From positions 65,286,782-65,350,781 of the forward strand of contig NC_083344.1 of NCBI RefSeq assembly GCF_019175385.1: DNA of 64,000 nt, in the 5' to 3' direction. Shown piece by piece: positions 1 through 11,573 of the stretch; the first letter of the stretch is position 1, and each line of letters starts with the position of its first letter. The translations under genes were made by a program, and so were the position numbers. The notes below the pieces were generated by a model. That model did not search any database and was not told the DNA's origin. It saw nothing but the letters and a program-made list of their open reading frames with translations. Source of the DNA: Lycium barbarum. Lineage: Eukaryota > Streptophyta > Magnoliopsida > Solanales > Solanaceae.

Positions 1-2830
1 TCCGCCTTATAGAATGGCTCCCGTAGAATTGAAAGAGTTGAAGGAACAATTGAAGGACTTGCTTGAGAAAGGCTTTATTAGGCCTATTTCATCCCCGTGG
101 GGAGCACCTGTGCTGTTTGTAAGAAACAAATATGGCTTCTTGCGAATGTGCATTGATTACAGACAACTGAATAAGCTGACGGTTAAGAACAAATATCCGT
201 TTCCAAGGATTGATGACTTATTTGATCAATTACAGGGTGCTAAATGATTTTCAAAGATAGAATTGAGATCCGGCTATCATCAGGTCAGAGTCAGGGATGA
301 ACATATTCCAAAGACGGCCTTTAGAACAAGATATGGTCATTTTGAGTTCCGGGTAATGTCATTTGGGCTAACTGATGCACCAGCAGTATTCATGGATTTG
401 ATAAACAATGTGTTCAAGACTTTCCTAGACTTGTTTGTGATTATGTTCATTGACGAGATCCTGGTATATTCTCAGTCTGAGGCAGAGCATGCAGATCATT
501 TATGTACCGTTCTTAGAGTTCTTCAGACTCGGGAGCTATTTGCAAAATTTTCAAAGTGAGAGTTCTGGTTGAATTCGGTGACCTTCTTGGGGCATATTAT
601 TTCCGTCGATGGTATTCGAGTGGATACCCAGAAGATTGAGGCTGTGAAGACTTGGCCAAGGCCTACAACACCTACGGAGGTTCGTAGTTTTCTGGGTTTG
701 GCAGGTTATTATAGAAGGTTTGTAGAATGGTTTTCATCTATTTCTGCACCATTGACAAAGCTAACTCAGAAATCAGCTAAATTTCAATGGATGGATGCTT
801 GTGAATGTAGTTTTCAAGAGCTAAAGAATGGATTAACTTCTTCCTCAGTAGTGACACTTCCAGAAGGATCGGAAGGCTACATTGTCTATTGTGATGCTTC
901 AAGTGTTGGGTTAGGATGTGTATTGATGCAGCATGATAAGGTGATTGCTTATGCTTCAAGGCAATTACGGAAAAATTATCCAACCTATGATCTCAAGTTA
1001 GCTGTGGTGATCCATGCATTGAAGATGTGGAGACATTATTTGTATGGTTTCCATGTTGATATTTATATGGATCACAAGACCCTTCAGTATATTTTAGTGC
1101 AAAAAGAGTTGAATATACGACAAAGGCGATGGTTGGAGTTGTTGCAAGATTATAATGTTAACATTTTATATCATCCCGGGAAGGCGAACATTGTGGCTGA
1201 TGCTCTTAGCCGTAGATCTATGGGTAGCTTATGTGATGTTCAGCCAGAGAAACGAGAGTTAGCTCGTGAGCTCCAGCAGTTAGCTAGACTAGGAGTTCGG
1301 GTAATGGACTCAGGCAATATGGGAGCTACCATTCATAATTCAGCTGCTTCGTCACTGATAGTTGACGTGAAAGAGCGCCAGTATGAGGATCTCATACTAG
1401 TTCGTTACAGAAATATACTTCCTCAGAAGAAAAAGTCATCCTTTGAAATTTCTAGAGATGGAGTTCTCCGATGTCGAGGCAGGTTATGTGTTCCCAATAT
1501 TGTAGGATTACGTCATCAGATTTTGGAAGAAGCCCATTGTTCTCGTTATTCTGTTCACCCCAGAGCAACAAAAATGTATCATGATATTAAATATATATAT
1601 ATTGGTGGAATGGAATAAAGAAAGATATAGCGGAATTCGTGGCTCAATGTCCTAACTGTCAACAAGTGAAGGTTGAGCACCAAAAGCCCGGTGGATTGTT
1701 GCACGCTATGGAAATTCCAACTTAGAAATAGGAAGTGATTAATATGGACTTCATCGCAGGCTTACCTCGTTCTCAATGTAAATACAATTCTATATGGGTA
1801 ATTGTGGATAGACTTACGAAGTTAGCTCATTTCCTACCAGTCAGAACTACATATGTAGCGGAAGATTATGCAAAGCTTTATGTCAAAGAGATAGTACGGC
1901 TCCATGGTGTCACAGTATCTATTATTTCCAATAGAGGGACACAGTTTACAGCCAATTTTTGGAAGTCTTTTCAAGAAGGTTTGGGGACTCAAGTGAGTCT
2001 TAGTACGACATTTCATCCACAGACTGATGGGCAAGCTGAGCGTACCATCCAGACTCTCGAGAATATGCTACGGGCATATGTGTTGGATTTTGGAGGTAGT
2101 TAGGATGATCACTTACCGCTTATTGAATTTTCTTATAACAACAGTTACCATTCCAGCATCCAAATGGCCCTGTATAAGGCTTTATATGGGCGCAAGTGCA
2201 GATCGCCAATTGGGTGGTTCGAAGTGGGAGAAACTAAACTGATAGGGCCAAACTTGGTCCAACAAGCTATAGAAAAAAGTCAAGCTTATACAAGATCGAT
2301 TATTAACGGCTCAGAGTCGTCAGAAATCCTATGCAGATAATCGTCGACGAGACTTAGAGTTCCAAGTAAAAGATAGGGTGTTTTTGAAAGTGTCGCCAAT
2401 GAAGGGCGTCATGAGATTTGGTAAAAAGGGCAAGCTTATTCCTCGGTATATTGGACCTTATGAGATTGTACGCAAGGTGGGCCAGGTGACTTATGAATTA
2501 GATCTACCTTGGGATTTGGAGTCAGCCCATCCGATTTTTCATGTGTCGATGCTTCGTAAGTGCATTGGAGATCCTTCCAGAATTGTACCTATAAATGATG
2601 TTCAAGTCACCGAGCGACTGCCCTACGAAGAAGTTCCCATTGCCATTCTAGATAGGCATGTACGGAGACTCAGAACCAAAGATGTAGCTTCAGTTAAAGT
2701 CTTATGGAGAAATAATAATAGAGAGGAAATGACCTGGGAAGCGGAAGAAGACATAAAGTTCAGGTAACCACATTTATTTTCACCTCCAGAGGAGACTCAG
2801 GTAGAGACGCCATTGTCCCCAAGTATGTAA
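1..2830 (+). pseudogene. TE-1 pol remnant (RT, RNase H, integrase, chromodomain)
   Basis: This is the C-terminal two thirds of a gypsy polyprotein that copies element RNA and inserts the cDNA. The order is RT (from 14), RNase H (about 870-1230), integrase zinc region and core (about 1530-2100), and a C-terminal chromodomain (about 2620-2800). Damage is extensive: TGA at 245 and 557 in RT, a frameshift near 1590-1618, TAG at 1723, 1729 and 2101, a second frameshift near 2270, and TAA at 2765 before the original end at 2828-2830. The RT catalytic motif reads FIDE (452-457) rather than FIDD, and the second integrase aspartate is Asn (ISNRG, near 1930). It is non-functional. The chromodomain and IPYEI-type linker place it with Tekay/Del chromoviruses. 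Confidence 0.92.
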
Positions 2831-3013
2831 TGCTTTCTTTGATGTTTTCTTGGTCGTGTATGGCCATGGTTGTTGTTGGTGTTGTTGTAGCCCTATGAGG
2901 CGATATAAATTTTGGGTTGCTGTGACAGGATGGCAGTGCCATATTACAGGGGAAACTCTGGTGAAAGTTTTGTAGAATCCCCAAGAGTCTAACATTTGAG
3001 GACGAATGTTTCT
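2831..3013 (+). other. TE-1 3' untranslated region
   Basis: Noncoding stretch between the pol end and the purine tract. It contains the block ATTTGAGGACGAATG at about 2994-3009, found just before the LTR in every gypsy element here (also near 11540, 42920 on minus, 51800 on minus and 63690). Confidence 0.7.
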
Positions 3014-3026
3014 AAGGGGGAGAGAA
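3014..3026 (+). other. TE-1 polypurine tract
   Basis: AAGGGGGAGAGAA directly abuts the LTR start TGTTACA. This is the expected plus-strand primer position for a gypsy element. Confidence 0.85.
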
Positions 3027-3370
3027 TGTTACATCTCCGAGATTCCGGATTGTTGCATTGTGAGTAGACCAATGCGAGCTTAAGGTTAACATGAAGTCCT
3101 TATGAGATTAAGAAGAGTATTTGATAACTTTAAGCTCATACCATAACATTTTGAAGTTATATGAGTCGGTGGAATTAAGTTCGTCGAAGGAAGTAGAATG
3201 TAAGTCATGTTTGGGACGATCTCGCAACAATTGAGTTAGGATTTGTTTAGTAATGACTTGGGGAGGAGAGATAGGGCCCCTTAGATGGTTAATGAGGTGT
3301 TACACAAGTGTGAAGAAGGTTCTATATGGATTGGAAGTCAAACGAATTGAAACGAGTAACTTATCGGATC

Positions 3371-3575
3371 GGGACACTTTGACAGACCATTTGACGGACC
3401 GTATAATATTTGACGGCCAGTCAAATGGTGGAGCACCACCGAATAACAGTCACAGTGAGACATGTTGGGTTGGGTAGTTTGACGGTGGACGTTGACGCAC
3501 CGTAGGAATTCTGATGGTCCGTCTAAATGGGCGCAGGATTGCCCGACGGGATTTTAAGTCACGCTTTATATATTT
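3371..3575 (+). promoter_or_regulatory. TE-1 LTR dyad tract and TATA-like box
   Basis: The tract holds repeats of the type GACGGACC/GGTCCGTC, including the near-palindrome ACGGACCGT, and lies about 40-190 bp upstream of TTTATATATTT. The same layout occurs in the other long LTRs. That it is a promoter is inferred from position and motif. Confidence 0.5.
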
Positions 3576-3729
3576 CGTTTTATATCATTTGACCACATTA
3601 TTTCCCCTAAATAGATCCTTAAGCTCTCCAAAACCCTCTTTCTAAGTCTATAAACTAATCCAAGCCAAATCCAAGAGAATCAAGTGCCAAGAAGCTTGCT
3701 AGGGTTTGTGAAACTCAAGATTTCCCTTT

Positions 3730-3734
3730 GGTGT
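3730..3734. repeat. Target-site duplication of TE-2, left
   Basis: GGTGT immediately before TGTTACACC; the identical GGTGT is at 14198-14202. Confidence 0.93.
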
Positions 3735-3960
3735 TGTTACACCTCGGAAAAATCCTCCATTGTTGTCCAAGTGAATGGACCCGCGAGGAGTACGAGTATC
3801 CGATGTTTTCATGAGTAAGAAATAACATTTGACGACCCTAAGTAAGATTCCGAAGGCAATTGCAATAAGAGATAGGTTATGCTCCATAATGAATAATTAT
3901 AGGTTCTAAAAATGTGGAAAGTTGCAGATCTGCATTTTGGCCAGTTGCACGTAAAATGAA

Positions 3961-4260
3961 ATACGGACCGTAAAGTGGTATACGGCCCGTAAACTGTCAT
4001 GTCGTATTTTGGCTTCCAAAACTTCAACTTTCTGCCAAATGATCAAATGGTTAAATGCGACCTGAAATACGGACCGTAAAGTGGTTTACGGCCCGTAAAC
4101 TGTGTCCGTAAATCACCACGTCTCAGCCTGAGTTTCTGGTTCTGTTATGATTAAACACGACCACGAAGGACGGTCCGTAAACTGGAATACGGACCGTAAA
4201 CCAAGTTTACGACCACTGTACTGTTCACTCCAGACCAGATTTTAAGTCATTAAATAAGGG
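3961..4260 (+). promoter_or_regulatory. TE-2 5' LTR palindrome array and TATA-like box
   Basis: ACGGACCGT or close variants occur at 3963-3971, 3982-3990 (ACGGCCCGT), 4069-4077, about 4088-4096, 4170-4178 (ACGGTCCGT) and 4189-4197. TTAAATAAGGG follows at 4250-4260 and a pyrimidine-rich TTCTCTCTAAAACATCTC at about 4295. Multiple identical dyads beside a TATA-like box suggest binding sites for a dimeric factor (inference). Confidence 0.55.
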
Positions 4261-4487
4261 ATCCAAGTTTATTATTTCATTTCCACATTTCATCCCTTCT
4301 CTCTAAAACATCTCTCTACATTTATTCCACAAGATTTCAAGGATTATTAGTCATCAACAACACAAATCAAGTGAATCAAGTGTAAGGAAACCCATTAAGA
4401 TTATTCAAGTCAAGAAAATCTTATTGAAGGAAAACTAGGGTTTTGCTCAAGTGAAGTATTTCGACCAAGGCTCGTTCCTACAACATC

Positions 4488-5010
4488 TAAGGTAAGATTT
4501 ATGGTATTTATATGTTGTTCAAGGTAGTTGAGAGTTAAAATGCTTGGACATTAGATGAGTACAGAAAAATGGGTCATGAATGATGAATAGTGACATTTTG
4601 AGAGATAGTTTGAATTGAACCATGATTCTTGTTGTGTTGTGATATGAATGTGTTATAGATGATGTTAAGATCATGAAAATGGGCATTGTATATGAATGGA
4701 CGAAGTCGGGTGATATGACCATGAATATGGGTGAATTGGGAGCGAATTGAGAAATCTAGATAATGTGGGTAACGTAAATGATTAATGGCCATTGTTATGG
4801 TATTGTGAATGTATTGTTGACGTTTGAGAGTTGAATTACGATATGGAGGAATGTTGTATAAATAAAGGAGATGGTGTCTGATTTTCTCTAGCTTTAGCCA
4901 TGTGTGCTAGTTGTCGATTCTAACGATAGTATGACTTTAATGAAGGTGTAAACGCAACCGTTGAAAGAGAACGTGCAAGTGGTAAATAGTCGAACGAAAA
5001 GGTATGTAAG
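4488..5010 (+). promoter_or_regulatory. TE-2 5' LTR donor-like splice sites
   Basis: CTAAG|GTAAGATTT (GT at 4492-4493) and AAAAG|GTATGTAAG (GT at 5002-5003) both fit the plant 5' splice consensus. The second lies in a block, AAGGTATGTNAAGGCTA, that recurs in every long LTR here. Splicing itself is inferred. Confidence 0.4.
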
Positions 5011-5846
5011 GCTAACCCTTCTTTCATAAGGCATGGTTCTTTGGCCAAACGTCTAAACCTTCTATAAGACTATGATTTCTCCAAATGATTTGATCTTCCG
5101 AGCTAGTAAGCTCATGATGCTTGATACGTTAAGGCTGTACCAAGTTCCTCATATGACGAGTAGTCCTATAAGATAGATGTAATGATAACAACGAAGATAG
5201 TGATAATGATAGTAATGGTGATGAGAATAATATGATATTAAAGATGCCTACGGGCTATTGTATGTATATGTGCCTATGAAGGGCTATAATAAGACCCCGA
5301 GCTTATGATGCCGGGTAGAATGTATGTATATGAATATGTATAGAGTATGTATATGATTACGTAACGCGCTCACACTTCTGCAGAAGGTACGGATAACCCT
5401 GAAGCCTTGGTAGGGCCAGGTATATATGACCTTGAGCCTTGGTTGGCCAAGTATGTATGAAACACCGATCCCTTATGGTCGGGTACGCTATACAAAAGCT
5501 ATATAAAAGCTATATACATATATATATATACATATGACATCAATATGAGTACGAATATGCTAAGGATATGTAAATGTTGTGCAAAGGCTATGTATAAGCA
5601 ATGTATATGAGATGTAGAAGCTAGGAATATGAATATGAATGGGAACATGAATACGAATACGAAAATGAATGTGAAGGTAAATAAGTACGGATATGGATGT
5701 ATGTACCCGGATACGCAATAGAATTGGGTTGTCCTTGTGGAAAAGCAAGTATGTTCCATGACGACGATATTATTATCTCCCATCCTATGTTGTCTCATAT
5801 GTTGTATATTATGCTTCTATATTGTTGTTGATCATGCTTTACATAC

Positions 5847-5906
5847 TCAGTTCATTCTTCGTACTGACGTCCTTTTTTTTGTGGACACTGCGTCATGCCC
5901 GCAGGT
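5847..5906 (+). promoter_or_regulatory. Conserved LTR hairpin / acceptor-like block, TE-2 5' LTR
   Basis: Hairpin TCAGTTC-N7-GTACTGA (one stem mismatch in this copy) overlaps TACTGACGTCC. A T-rich tract and GCAG|GT (AG at 5903-5904) follow, with the branch-like A about 37 nt upstream. Confidence 0.5.
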
Positions 5907-6024
5907 GTACAGGGAGACAGGCTCGATCCATAGCTACATTCTCAGAGACTACATAGCAAAGCTCTATTTCTTTCGGAGCCATAGCTTTTGGGTACTTATT
6001 CTTTTGTGTACATAATTATGGGCA

Positions 6025-6045
6025 TAGCGGGGTCCTGTCCCGCTA
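6025..6045 (+). promoter_or_regulatory. Conserved GC-rich hairpin, TE-2 5' LTR
   Basis: Perfect 7-bp stem TAGCGGG/CCCGCTA with a 7-nt loop. Equivalents are in LTR B (19109-19127), LTR C (32006-32024) and both TE-E LTRs (49598-49616, 57135-57153). Confidence 0.5.
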
Positions 6046-6355
6046 ATGTGATATGTTATACTCTTCTTAGAGGTTCGTAGACATGTGTATGTGGTTAGAT
6101 GTGTTTGGCCTTGTCGGCCTATATTTTGTATACCATTTTGTTGGCCTCGTCGGCCCATGTATATTGATGTGGCATAGATGCTTATGATGATATAAAGAGG
6201 TTGTTGTCCAAAGGGGACTAGTATGATTAATGGCTAGAGATGTATGTTTTTACTATGTGGCTCACCTAGATGTTGTGTGAAATTATGTCAAGGGGTGCTC
6301 GGGTGGGATAACACCGGGTGCTCGTCGCGGCCCCCTAGTCGGGTCTTGACAAAAG

Positions 6356-6368
6356 TGGTATCAGAGCA
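6356..6368 (+). other. TE-2 primer binding site (initiator Met tRNA)
   Basis: TGGTATCAGAGCA, four bases after the LTR end, is complementary to the 3' end of plant initiator methionine tRNA. This is the usual gypsy minus-strand primer site. Confidence 0.92.
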
Positions 6369-6561
6369 GTTTAGTCCTAGGGTGTGTCTACGAGCCGTGT
6401 CTAGTAGAGTCTTGGTTATGGGTGTGTTGCGCGCCACACTTATAAACAAGAAGCTGCAGACATTTTAGGAATAAATTACCTTCTTTCTTCATAAGAATCG
6501 TGCGATAGAGCTATGATATAAGAAATTCTTGTTCCTTAATTGTGTGTTGTGTATTTCAGAA

Positions 6562-7860
6562 ATGCCTAGAAAGAGAAAAGCTACAGCAGCCCAAAAGGGC
6601 AAGACGGTGGCAGAAAAGCGGGCTGAAAGACCACCGTCACCGATAGTAGAGGAAAGTAAGTCCCAGAATGCGGCTCAATCTCAGCCCTCTCAGACAGAGC
6701 CTATTACTGAGGAGCGTGAGGGAGCCTCATCCCCAGCTCCAGCACCTCCGGCTCCTCCACCAGACGCTTCAGGCCAAGATGTGAAAGAGGTCATACATTT
6801 GCTTACTCAGTTGGTTGCGGCCCAGACTCAGAGGCAAAGTACAGGGCAAGGTGATAGGGTTGTTAGTGCAAGGGCCCGTGATTTCATTACCTTAAACCCT
6901 CTGGAATTCTTTGGATCAAATCCAGAGGAGGACCCTCAGTATTTCATCGACGGTATGTTGAGGACGCTTCGATTGATACATGCTTCGGACACCGAATCGG
7001 TGGAGTTAGCGTCGTATAGATTGAGAGATGTCTCGATCCAATGGTATACAGTTTGGATGGCTTCACAGGGAGCCAATGCACCTCCCCCAGTATAGCAAGA
7101 GTTTGTTGATGCTTTTCTCCGACACTATATGCCTCCGGAAGTTCGGCGAGCTAGAGCCGATAAGTTCTTAAATTAGAGGCAAGGTAGTATGAGTGCTCTA
7201 GAGTATAGTCTCCGCTTCAATTCCTTGGCTAGGTATGCTTCGGCCATGGTAGCGGACATGGGTCACCGAGTGCACTGATTTGTGAAAGGCCTAGGGCCAC
7301 ACTTGATGGATAGATACCTGACTGCGTCCCTTCCGGACGGTATGGATATTGCGCGCATTCAGGCCCATGCTCAGAACTTAGAAGAAAGCCTGCAATAGCA
7401 AAGAAGTGAACGCGAGCAAGATAGGGGTAATAGCAAGAGGGCTAGATCTTCGGGTCCGATGAGTGAGTTTAGAGGTGGGCACAGGCAGCATTTTCCCAGG
7501 CATTCAGGCTATTCTATGACCAGTGCACCTCTACGGTTTTCAGGCTAGAGATTTGATAGATCTGCTCGTGCAGGACCGAGTCCGAGTTCTTCAGGGTCCC
7601 AGTTTAGAGGTGATTCGGGTCAAGCGAGGCCGCCCGTGCCACGATGTCCCCAGTGTGGGAAGTTGCATTGGGGTCAAAGCCGATCAGGTTCAGATGGTTG
7701 CTATTCATGTGGTCGGCCAAGCCATATTATGCGTGATTGCCCCTCGGTTCATGGTAGAGGTAGGACCCAGCCTTCAGGGTCAGTAGCCGGATCTTCATCT
7801 TCTATGCGCCCTATGGGGCCAGGTTCACAGGTGCCAGTCGGCCATGGTAGATGCAGAGGG
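6562..7860 (+). pseudogene. TE-2 gag (capsid/nucleocapsid) with stop codons
   Basis: The chosen start is the ATG at 6562 (MPRKRKA), which matches the TE-E and TE-G gag starts; an upstream in-frame ATG at 6529 gives a non-homologous leader. A basic N terminus and a Pro/Ser/Glu-rich linker are followed by a retrotransposon gag domain (about 6870-7390) with the motif FFGSNPEEDP. The C-terminal zinc knuckle, with C-X2-C-X4-H-X4-C spacing, is intact at 7699-7740. Five in-frame stops (7093, 7174, 7276, 7396, 7546) break it, and no frameshift is seen. At least the stops at 7093 and 7276 fit G-to-A or C-to-T transitions of conserved Trp or Arg codons. It would package element RNA in cytoplasmic particles if intact. 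Confidence 0.9.
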
Positions 7861-9838
7861 AGAGCTCCTTGTTCTAGTGGTCCCCAGCATCGTATTTATG
7901 CTTTGGCTAGACGCCAAGATCTGGAGTCTTCTCCTGACGTGGTCACAGGTATATTATCGGTATTCTCTCATGATATATATGCTTTGATTGATCCGGGCTC
8001 CACATTGTCCTATGTTACTCCGTATATTGCGGGTCAATTTAGGGTCGAACCGGAGTCAATCAATCCTTTTGAGGTGTCTACACCCGTGGGTGAATCGGCA
8101 ATAGCTAGTCGGGTATATAGAAATTGTGTAATTGTGATTTGTGATCGTCGTACCATGATTGGCTTGCATGAGTTAGAAATGGTGGATTTTGATGTTATTA
8201 TGGGCATGGATTGGTTGGCTTCTTGTTATGCCAATGTGGATTGCAGGATGAAAATGGTTCATTTCCAATTTTCGGGAGAACCAGTTTTAGAATGGAAAGG
8301 GAATACGGCATCACCAAAAGGTAGGTTTATTTCCTATCTAAAGTCAAGGAAAATGATCACGAAAGGGTGCATTTATCATCTAGTGCGAGTTCAAGATGTA
8401 GAAGCTGAGTCGCCGACTCTACAGTCAGTTCCAGCGGTGAATGAATTTCCGGATGTGTTCTCGGAAGAACTTCCAGGCCTTCCTCCCGAGCGAGAAATTG
8501 ATTTTGCTATTGATGTGCTGCCAGGCACTACGCCTATATCTCTTCCTCCTTATAGAATGGCTCCCGCAGAATTGAAGGAGTTGAAAGAGCAATTGAAAGA
8601 CTTGCTTGAGAAAGGCTTCATTAGGCCTAGTTCGTCCCCGTGGGGAGCACCCGTATTGTTTGTCCGAAAGAAAGATGGCTCTTTGAGAATGTGCATTGAT
8701 TATCAGCAGTTGAATAAAGTGACGATTAAGAAAAAATATCCTCTTCCGAGGATTGATGATTTATTTGATCAATTGCAAGGTGCCAAATGGTTTTCAAAGA
8801 TAGATTTAAGGTCCGGGTATCACCAAGTGAGGGTTAGGGAGAAAGATATCCCTAAGACGGCCTTCAGGACAAGATATGGTCATTTTGAGTTCCGGGAAAT
8901 GTAGTTTGGGCAACCAAATGCGCCGACAATGTTTATGGATTTGATGAACGATGTGTTCAAGCCCTTTCTGGATTTGTTCGTGATTGTATTCATCGACGAT
9001 ATCTTGGTGTATTCTAGATTCGAGGCAGAGCATGCGAATCATTTGCGTATTGTCCTTGGAGTTCTTCGAACTCGAGAGTTGTTCGCAAAATTTTCTAAAT
9101 GTGAATTTTGGTTAAACTCAGTAACATTTCTAGGGCACATTGTTGCAGCCGATGGTATTCGAGTAGATAGCCAAAAGATTGAGGCTGTGAAGACTTTTCC
9201 ACGGCCTACGACTCCTACGGAGGTTCGTAGCTTTCTGGGCTTTGCAGGATATTACCAGAGATTTTTTGAAAGTTTCTCTTCTATTTCAGCACCACTCCCA
9301 AAGTTGACCCAGAAATCGGCAAAGTTTCAATGGATAGATGCTTCTGAACGTAGCTTCCAAGAGTTGAAAGATAGGTTGACTTCTGCCCCAGTCTTGACAC
9401 TTCCAGAGGGATTGGAAGGATATGTTGTATATTGCGATGCTTCAGGTGTTGGGCTAGGATTTGTATTGATGCAACATGGTAAGGTGATTGCATATGCTTC
9501 AAGGCGATTACGGAAACATGAACAAAATTATCCGACCCACGATCTAGAATTGGATACAGTGGTTCATGCATTAAAGATATGGAGACATTATCTATATGGT
9601 GTCCATGTGGATATTTATATAGATCATAAGAGCCTTCAGTATGTCTTCAAGCAGAAAGAGTTGAATTTGCGGCAACGACGATGGTTAGAATTGCTAAAAG
9701 ATTATGATGTTGATATCTTGTATCACCCCGGAAGGGCAAATGTTGTAGCTGATGCTCTTAGCCGCCGATCTATGGGAAGTTTATGTGATGTACGACTAGA
9801 GAAGAGAGAAATGGCTCGTGAGCTCTAGCAGTTAGCTA
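7861..9838 (+). pseudogene. TE-2 pol: protease, reverse transcriptase, RNase H
   Basis: It continues in the gag frame. The protease active site is DPGS (Asp at 7990). RT follows, with FIDD intact at 8989-9000, then RNase H with the YCDAS motif (about 9431) and TDHKS-like IDHKS (about 9625). TAG at 8902 interrupts RT just before the catalytic motif, and TAG at 9826 ends the frame after RNase H. A 1-bp deletion near 9842 then shifts the frame relative to TE-1. The DPGS form is usual for this clade, so I do not read it as a defect. The region would process the polyprotein and copy RNA into cDNA; here it is not translatable in one piece. Confidence 0.92.
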
Positions 9839-10049
9839 GCCTAGATTTCGAGTAGTGGACTCAGGTAGCAGGGGAACTACAATTCAGAATTCGGCAGTCT
9901 CGTCGCTAGTAGCAGAAGCGAAAGAGCGGCAATACGAAGATTCTGTGCTAATGCAGTACAGAGACTCACTCCTTTAGAAAGAGGAGTCATCATTCCATAT
10001 TTTAGGAGACGGAGTTCTCCAATGTCGAGGCAGATTATGTGTTCCCGAT

Positions 10050-11369
10050 GTGGAAGACTTACGCCACCAAATAATGAGGGAAGCCCATTGTCCCCGCTAT
10101 TCTATCCACCTCGGAGCGACGAAGATGTATAATAATCTTAAGTCTATATATTGGTGGAATGGGATGAAGAAAGATATAGCGGAATTCGTAGCTCAATGTC
10201 CCAATTGTCAACAAGTGAAAATCGAGCACCAAAAGGCGGGTGGATTGTTGCAAGCCATAGAAATCTCAACTTGGAAGTGGGAAGTGATTAACATGGACTT
10301 CATTTCAGGCTTACCCCGTTCTCAACGTAAGTATGACTCTATATGGGTGATTGTGGATAGACTCACCAAGTCAGCTCATTTCTTACTGGTCAGAACGACC
10401 TATGTGGAAGAAGATTACACAGAGCTTTATCTTAGGGAGATAGTGCGGCTCCATGGTGTTCCAGTATCTATTATCTCTGATAGAGGGACTCAGTTTACAA
10501 CTAATTTCTGGAAGTCTTTCCAAGAGGGTTTAGGGACCCAAGTGAACCTTAGCATGGCATTTCATCCGCAGACCGATGGGCAAGCTGAACGCACCATCCA
10601 GACTCTTGAAGATATGTTGCGAGCATGTATGATAGATTTTGGAGGTAATTGGGATGATCATTTGCCACTCATTGAATTTGCTTACAATAATAGTTATCAT
10701 TCTAGCATTCAAATGGCGCCGTATGAGGCTTTATATGGGCGAAAGTGTAGATCCCCATTCGGGTGGTTCGAAACAGGAGAGGCTAAATTGATGGGGCCAG
10801 ACTTAGTCCAGCAAGCCATAGAGAAATTCAAGCTCATACAAGATAGGCTGTTGGCCGCTCAAAGTCGTCAAAAGTCCTATGCGGATAATCGTCGAAGAGA
10901 CTTAGAGTTCCAAGTGAATGATTGGGTGTTCTTGAAAGTATCGCCAATGAAGGGCGTTATGAGATTTGGCAAGAAGGGGAAGCTTAGTCCCCGATACATT
11001 GGGCCTTATGAGATTGTGCACAAGGTGGGCAAAGTGGCCTATGAATTAGGTCTACCTCCGAATTTGGAGTCAGTCCATCCAGTTTTTCATGTCTCAATGC
11101 TTCGAAAATGTGTTGGAGATCCTACTAGGATCGTCCCAGTAAATGATGTGCTAGTGACGGAGAAATTGACTTACGAAGAGGTACCCATTGCCATACTAGA
11201 TAGGAAAATACGGAGGCTTAGAAACAAAGAAGTGGCCTCAATCAAGGTTTTATGGAGAAGCAGTAAACGAGAGGAAATGACATGGGAAGCGGAGGAGAGC
11301 ATGCGATCCCGATACCCGCATTTGTTTCAGCCCTTGGAGGAGATCCAAGATGAGATAACAAGATCATGA
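10050..11369 (+). CDS. TE-2 integrase with C-terminal chromodomain (open segment of broken pol)
   Basis: A 439-codon open segment with all recognisable integrase parts. The N-terminal HHCC zinc region spans about residues 10-55 (two His, then CPNC). The D-D-E core has Asp in NMDF, Asp in SDRG and Glu in QAERT. A GPYEI-type linker and a chromodomain (about residues 370-425, ending RYPHLF) follow. Chromodomains of this clade are known to recognise histone marks and guide insertion into heterochromatin. The frame differs from RT-RNase H because of the upstream 1-bp deletion, and a TAG at 9975 also precedes it, so the ATG at 10050 is internal and not a natural start. It is the best-preserved coding segment in the window. 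Confidence 0.93.
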   Translation: MEDLRHQIMREAHCPRYSIHLGATKMYNNLKSIYWWNGMKKDIAEFVAQCPNCQQVKIEHQKAGGLLQAIEISTWKWEVINMDFISGLPRSQRKYDSIWVIVDRLTKSAHFLLVRTTYVEEDYTELYLREIVRLHGVPVSIISDRGTQFTTNFWKSFQEGLGTQVNLSMAFHPQTDGQAERTIQTLEDMLRACMIDFGGNWDDHLPLIEFAYNNSYHSSIQMAPYEALYGRKCRSPFGWFETGEAKLMGPDLVQQAIEKFKLIQDRLLAAQSRQKSYADNRRRDLEFQVNDWVFLKVSPMKGVMRFGKKGKLSPRYIGPYEIVHKVGKVAYELGLPPNLESVHPVFHVSMLRKCVGDPTRIVPVNDVLVTEKLTYEEVPIAILDRKIRRLRNKEVASIKVLWRSSKREEMTWEAEESMRSRYPHLFQPLEEIQDEITRS

Positions 11370-11559
11370 GGTAGGTATGTTTCCTTTTATGCTTTTTGGT
11401 CGTGTGTGGCCAAGTTCTATTGCTATTATGTTCTGGCCCTGAGAGGCATCGATATTATGGGTTGTTGTGACAGGATGGTAGTACCATATTATAGGGGAGA
11501 CTCTGGCGAAATTTTTATAGAATACCCGAAGACTTTAACATTCGAGGACGAATGTTCTT
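11370..11559 (+). other. TE-2 3' untranslated region
   Basis: Noncoding, similar to TE-1 2831-3013 and to TE-G 63560-63710, and includes the shared CATTCGAGGACGAATG block. Confidence 0.7.
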
Positions 11560-11573
11560 AAGGGGGGGAAGAA
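11560..11573 (+). other. TE-2 polypurine tract
   Basis: AAGGGGGGGAAGAA abuts the 3' LTR start. Confidence 0.9.

Larger units (their letters stand above)
3027..3734 (+). repeat. TE-1 3' LTR, first part
   Basis: Starts TGTTACATC after the polypurine tract and is cut at 3734 by TE-2. A dyad-rich tract (3371-3525, including ACGGACCGT at 3394-3402) precedes a TATA-like TTTATATATTT at 3565-3575. Confidence 0.88.
3735..6351 (+). repeat. TE-2 5' LTR
   Basis: Runs from TGTTACACC to CTTGACA, just before the primer site. In order: palindromic ACGGACCGT array (3961-4200), TATA-like box (4250-4260), donor-like AAG|GTAAGA (GT at 4492), donor-like AAAAG|GTATGTAAG (GT at 5002), a dyad tract (about 5230-5500), hairpin with branch-like TACTGAC (5847-5868), acceptor-like GCAG (5901-5904), and a GC-rich hairpin (6025-6045). 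Confidence 0.95.

Noticed and set aside
5499..6015. Hydrophobic open frames near 5500-6015 and 13407-13802 that look membrane-like
   Set aside because: They occupy the same place in both TE-2 LTRs and run through LTR regulatory blocks; they are not coding.
6356..6368. Short tRNA-like match
   Set aside because: Only the 3' end of initiator tRNA is matched, as expected for a primer site; there is no tRNA gene.
7990..8001. Protease motif DPGS read as a mutated DSG/DTG active site
   Set aside because: TE-E has the same DPGS, and it is the usual form in this plant clade; not a copy-specific defect.
1..11369. Endogenous pararetrovirus (caulimovirid) origin of the RT-RNase H sequences
   Set aside because: Integrase and chromodomain follow RNase H, and LTRs with primer site and purine tract are present; no movement protein seen. 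They are gypsy elements.
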